Below, one piece after another: positions 4,541 to 5,270 of a stretch of 5,270 nt of DNA. Position 1 is the first letter of the stretch; each line of letters opens with the position of its first letter. The stretch lies in assembly GCA_018901375.1 (NCBI GenBank), contig JAHIEP010000085.1, forward strand, positions 1 to 5,270, given 5' to 3'. The position numbers and the translations under genes were made by a program. Source of the DNA: Nanobdellota archaeon (lineage in GTDB: Archaea; Nanobdellota; Nanobdellia; Pacearchaeales; GW2011-AR1). Below the pieces are notes generated by a model. That model had not been told where the DNA came from. It made no database searches and worked only from the letters and a program-made list of their open reading frames with translations.

Positions 4541-5270
4541 TGAGTCTCATAAATCGCAGTAATCTCCTCCTGAGAAAGAGCTCTATTATAAATCATGACA
4601 TTATCCATTGAACCCCTCCAATCTCTACCAGATAAAGAATAATGCCTACCAAAATTAAGATTTCTAAATGGATTCGCATCATAATTTATTCCAGCTACAT
4701 AGCATGCCCCTGAATTAACTAAATCATCATCTAAATAAATATAGCAATTCGCACCATCTATTGAAACCACGAAGTACTGCCAGACATCAGCAACTAACAC
4801 AAACGAAACCCCGCCAAAATTATAACTATTTGTATTCCCCACATTTTGTTGAATCACCCAATTACTATTTCCATCATGATTGTTATCAATTATATCTGCA
4901 TATACATTTTGTACAGAACCTGGCTTCACCCACATAGATATTGAAAATTCTTGGTAATTAAACCAATCTCCAATACTCACCCAATCCCCACTCCCATCCA
5001 AACTCAAAACTCCATCAACCAACTCATCCCCTTCCCCATAAACCTCCCCATCATTATCCCCCCAACTATCGTCAGCATTCCCATCAAACTTCCACCAACT
5101 AACCAACCCATCCGTAGGAACCTCATACTCATACTCCCGCCCCAACCCATAAACAGCCCCCCTCCCCGAACTCACCCCCTCCCCAACATCAACCGTAGAC
5201 ATCACCGACCCAACCTTCTCCCTCTCCCCAACCACAAAAACCGGCGCAACCGAAACTCCCGACGGCACCC
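4531..5270 (-). CDS. LamG-domain (concanavalin A-like) protein, 5' end outside the window
   Basis: About 246 codons of an open minus frame are visible, ending at TAA (4531-4533). Residues are counted from the GTG at 5268, which is unlikely to be the true start because the frame is open to the edge. Residues 54-245 are a LamG/concanavalin A-like fold. It starts with GLVSWWKFDGNADDS, continues with LSLDGSGDWVSIG (88-100), FSISMWVKPG (108-117) and WQYFVVSIDG (163-172), and ends with GSMDNVMIYNRALSQEEI (219-236), the classic closing motif. Such domains are usually extracellular sugar- or protein-binding modules, often attached to large surface proteins, and here the domain sits at the C-terminus. 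Residues 1-53 are V/G-rich with no motif I know. Codon composition changes at about residue 103 (position 4962). No catalytic residues can be assigned. Confidence 0.85.
   Translation of the reverse strand, partial: VPSGVSVAPVFVVGEREKVGSVMSTVDVGEGVSSGRGAVYGLGREYEYEVPTDGLVSWWKFDGNADDSWGDNDGEVYGEGDELVDGVLSLDGSGDWVSIGDWFNYQEFSISMWVKPGSVQNVYADIIDNNHDGNSNWVIQQNVGNTNSYNFGGVSFVLVADVWQYFVVSIDGANCYIYLDDDLVNSGACYVAGINYDANPFRNLNFGRHYSLSGRDWRGSMDNVMIYNRALSQEEITAIYETQKK

Noticed and set aside
5266..5268. GTG as the true start of the LamG gene
   Set aside because: The frame is open to the window edge, no ribosome site can be seen, and LamG domains are usually attached to longer proteins.

Overview
The window looks like archaeal DNA, most likely from a small-genome DPANN-type lineage (Pacearchaeota/Woesearchaeota-like). 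Three things point there. The two divergent transcription units at 2609-2800 each have a BRE/TATA-like element about 26 bp before an ATG that lacks a Shine-Dalgarno, which is the archaeal leaderless pattern. Genes inside the operons carry GGAGG-type sites. The gene set (DhnA-type aldolase, PfkB kinase, GxxExxY protein, PIG-L deacetylase, GT4 glycosyltransferase, LamG protein) also fits. The lineage is an inference; no rRNA or tRNA is present.

Layout: 1-196 is an array of 10-bp units (AGTCC-NNNNN) arranged in an 83-bp tandem period. 221-288 is C-run-rich (G-runs on the minus strand) and has no gene. 333-2608 is a minus-strand operon read right to left: PfkB-family sugar kinase, a 67-codon ORF holding a duplicated aldolase N-terminus, class I (DhnA-type) aldolase, and a GxxExxY protein. 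These genes overlap by 4 or 8 bp. 2609-2800 is a divergent promoter region packed with short hairpins. 2801-4518 is a plus-strand pair, PIG-L/LmbE-type deacetylase then GT4 glycosyltransferase, probably making or tailoring an amino-sugar glycoconjugate. 4531-5270 is the 3' part of a convergent LamG-domain gene that runs off the right edge.

The most notable structure is a set of small repeats that have invaded this locus. A triloop-hairpin array sits between two copies of the aldolase 5' end. A related 15-bp-stem hairpin and a 7-bp tandem array lie in frame inside the aldolase, between its catalytic Tyr and Lys. Another 7-bp array lies in frame in a loop of the kinase. Similar hairpins sit upstream of the deacetylase promoter. 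The insertion between kinase and aldolase left an ORF that starts on the kinase stop codon and stops just past the aldolase start, so translational coupling may have been preserved.

The whole top strand is A/C-rich at third codon positions whichever way a gene points, a strong replication-type strand asymmetry. The GxxExxY gene and the 3' half of the LamG gene fit this pattern less well, hinting at later arrival.
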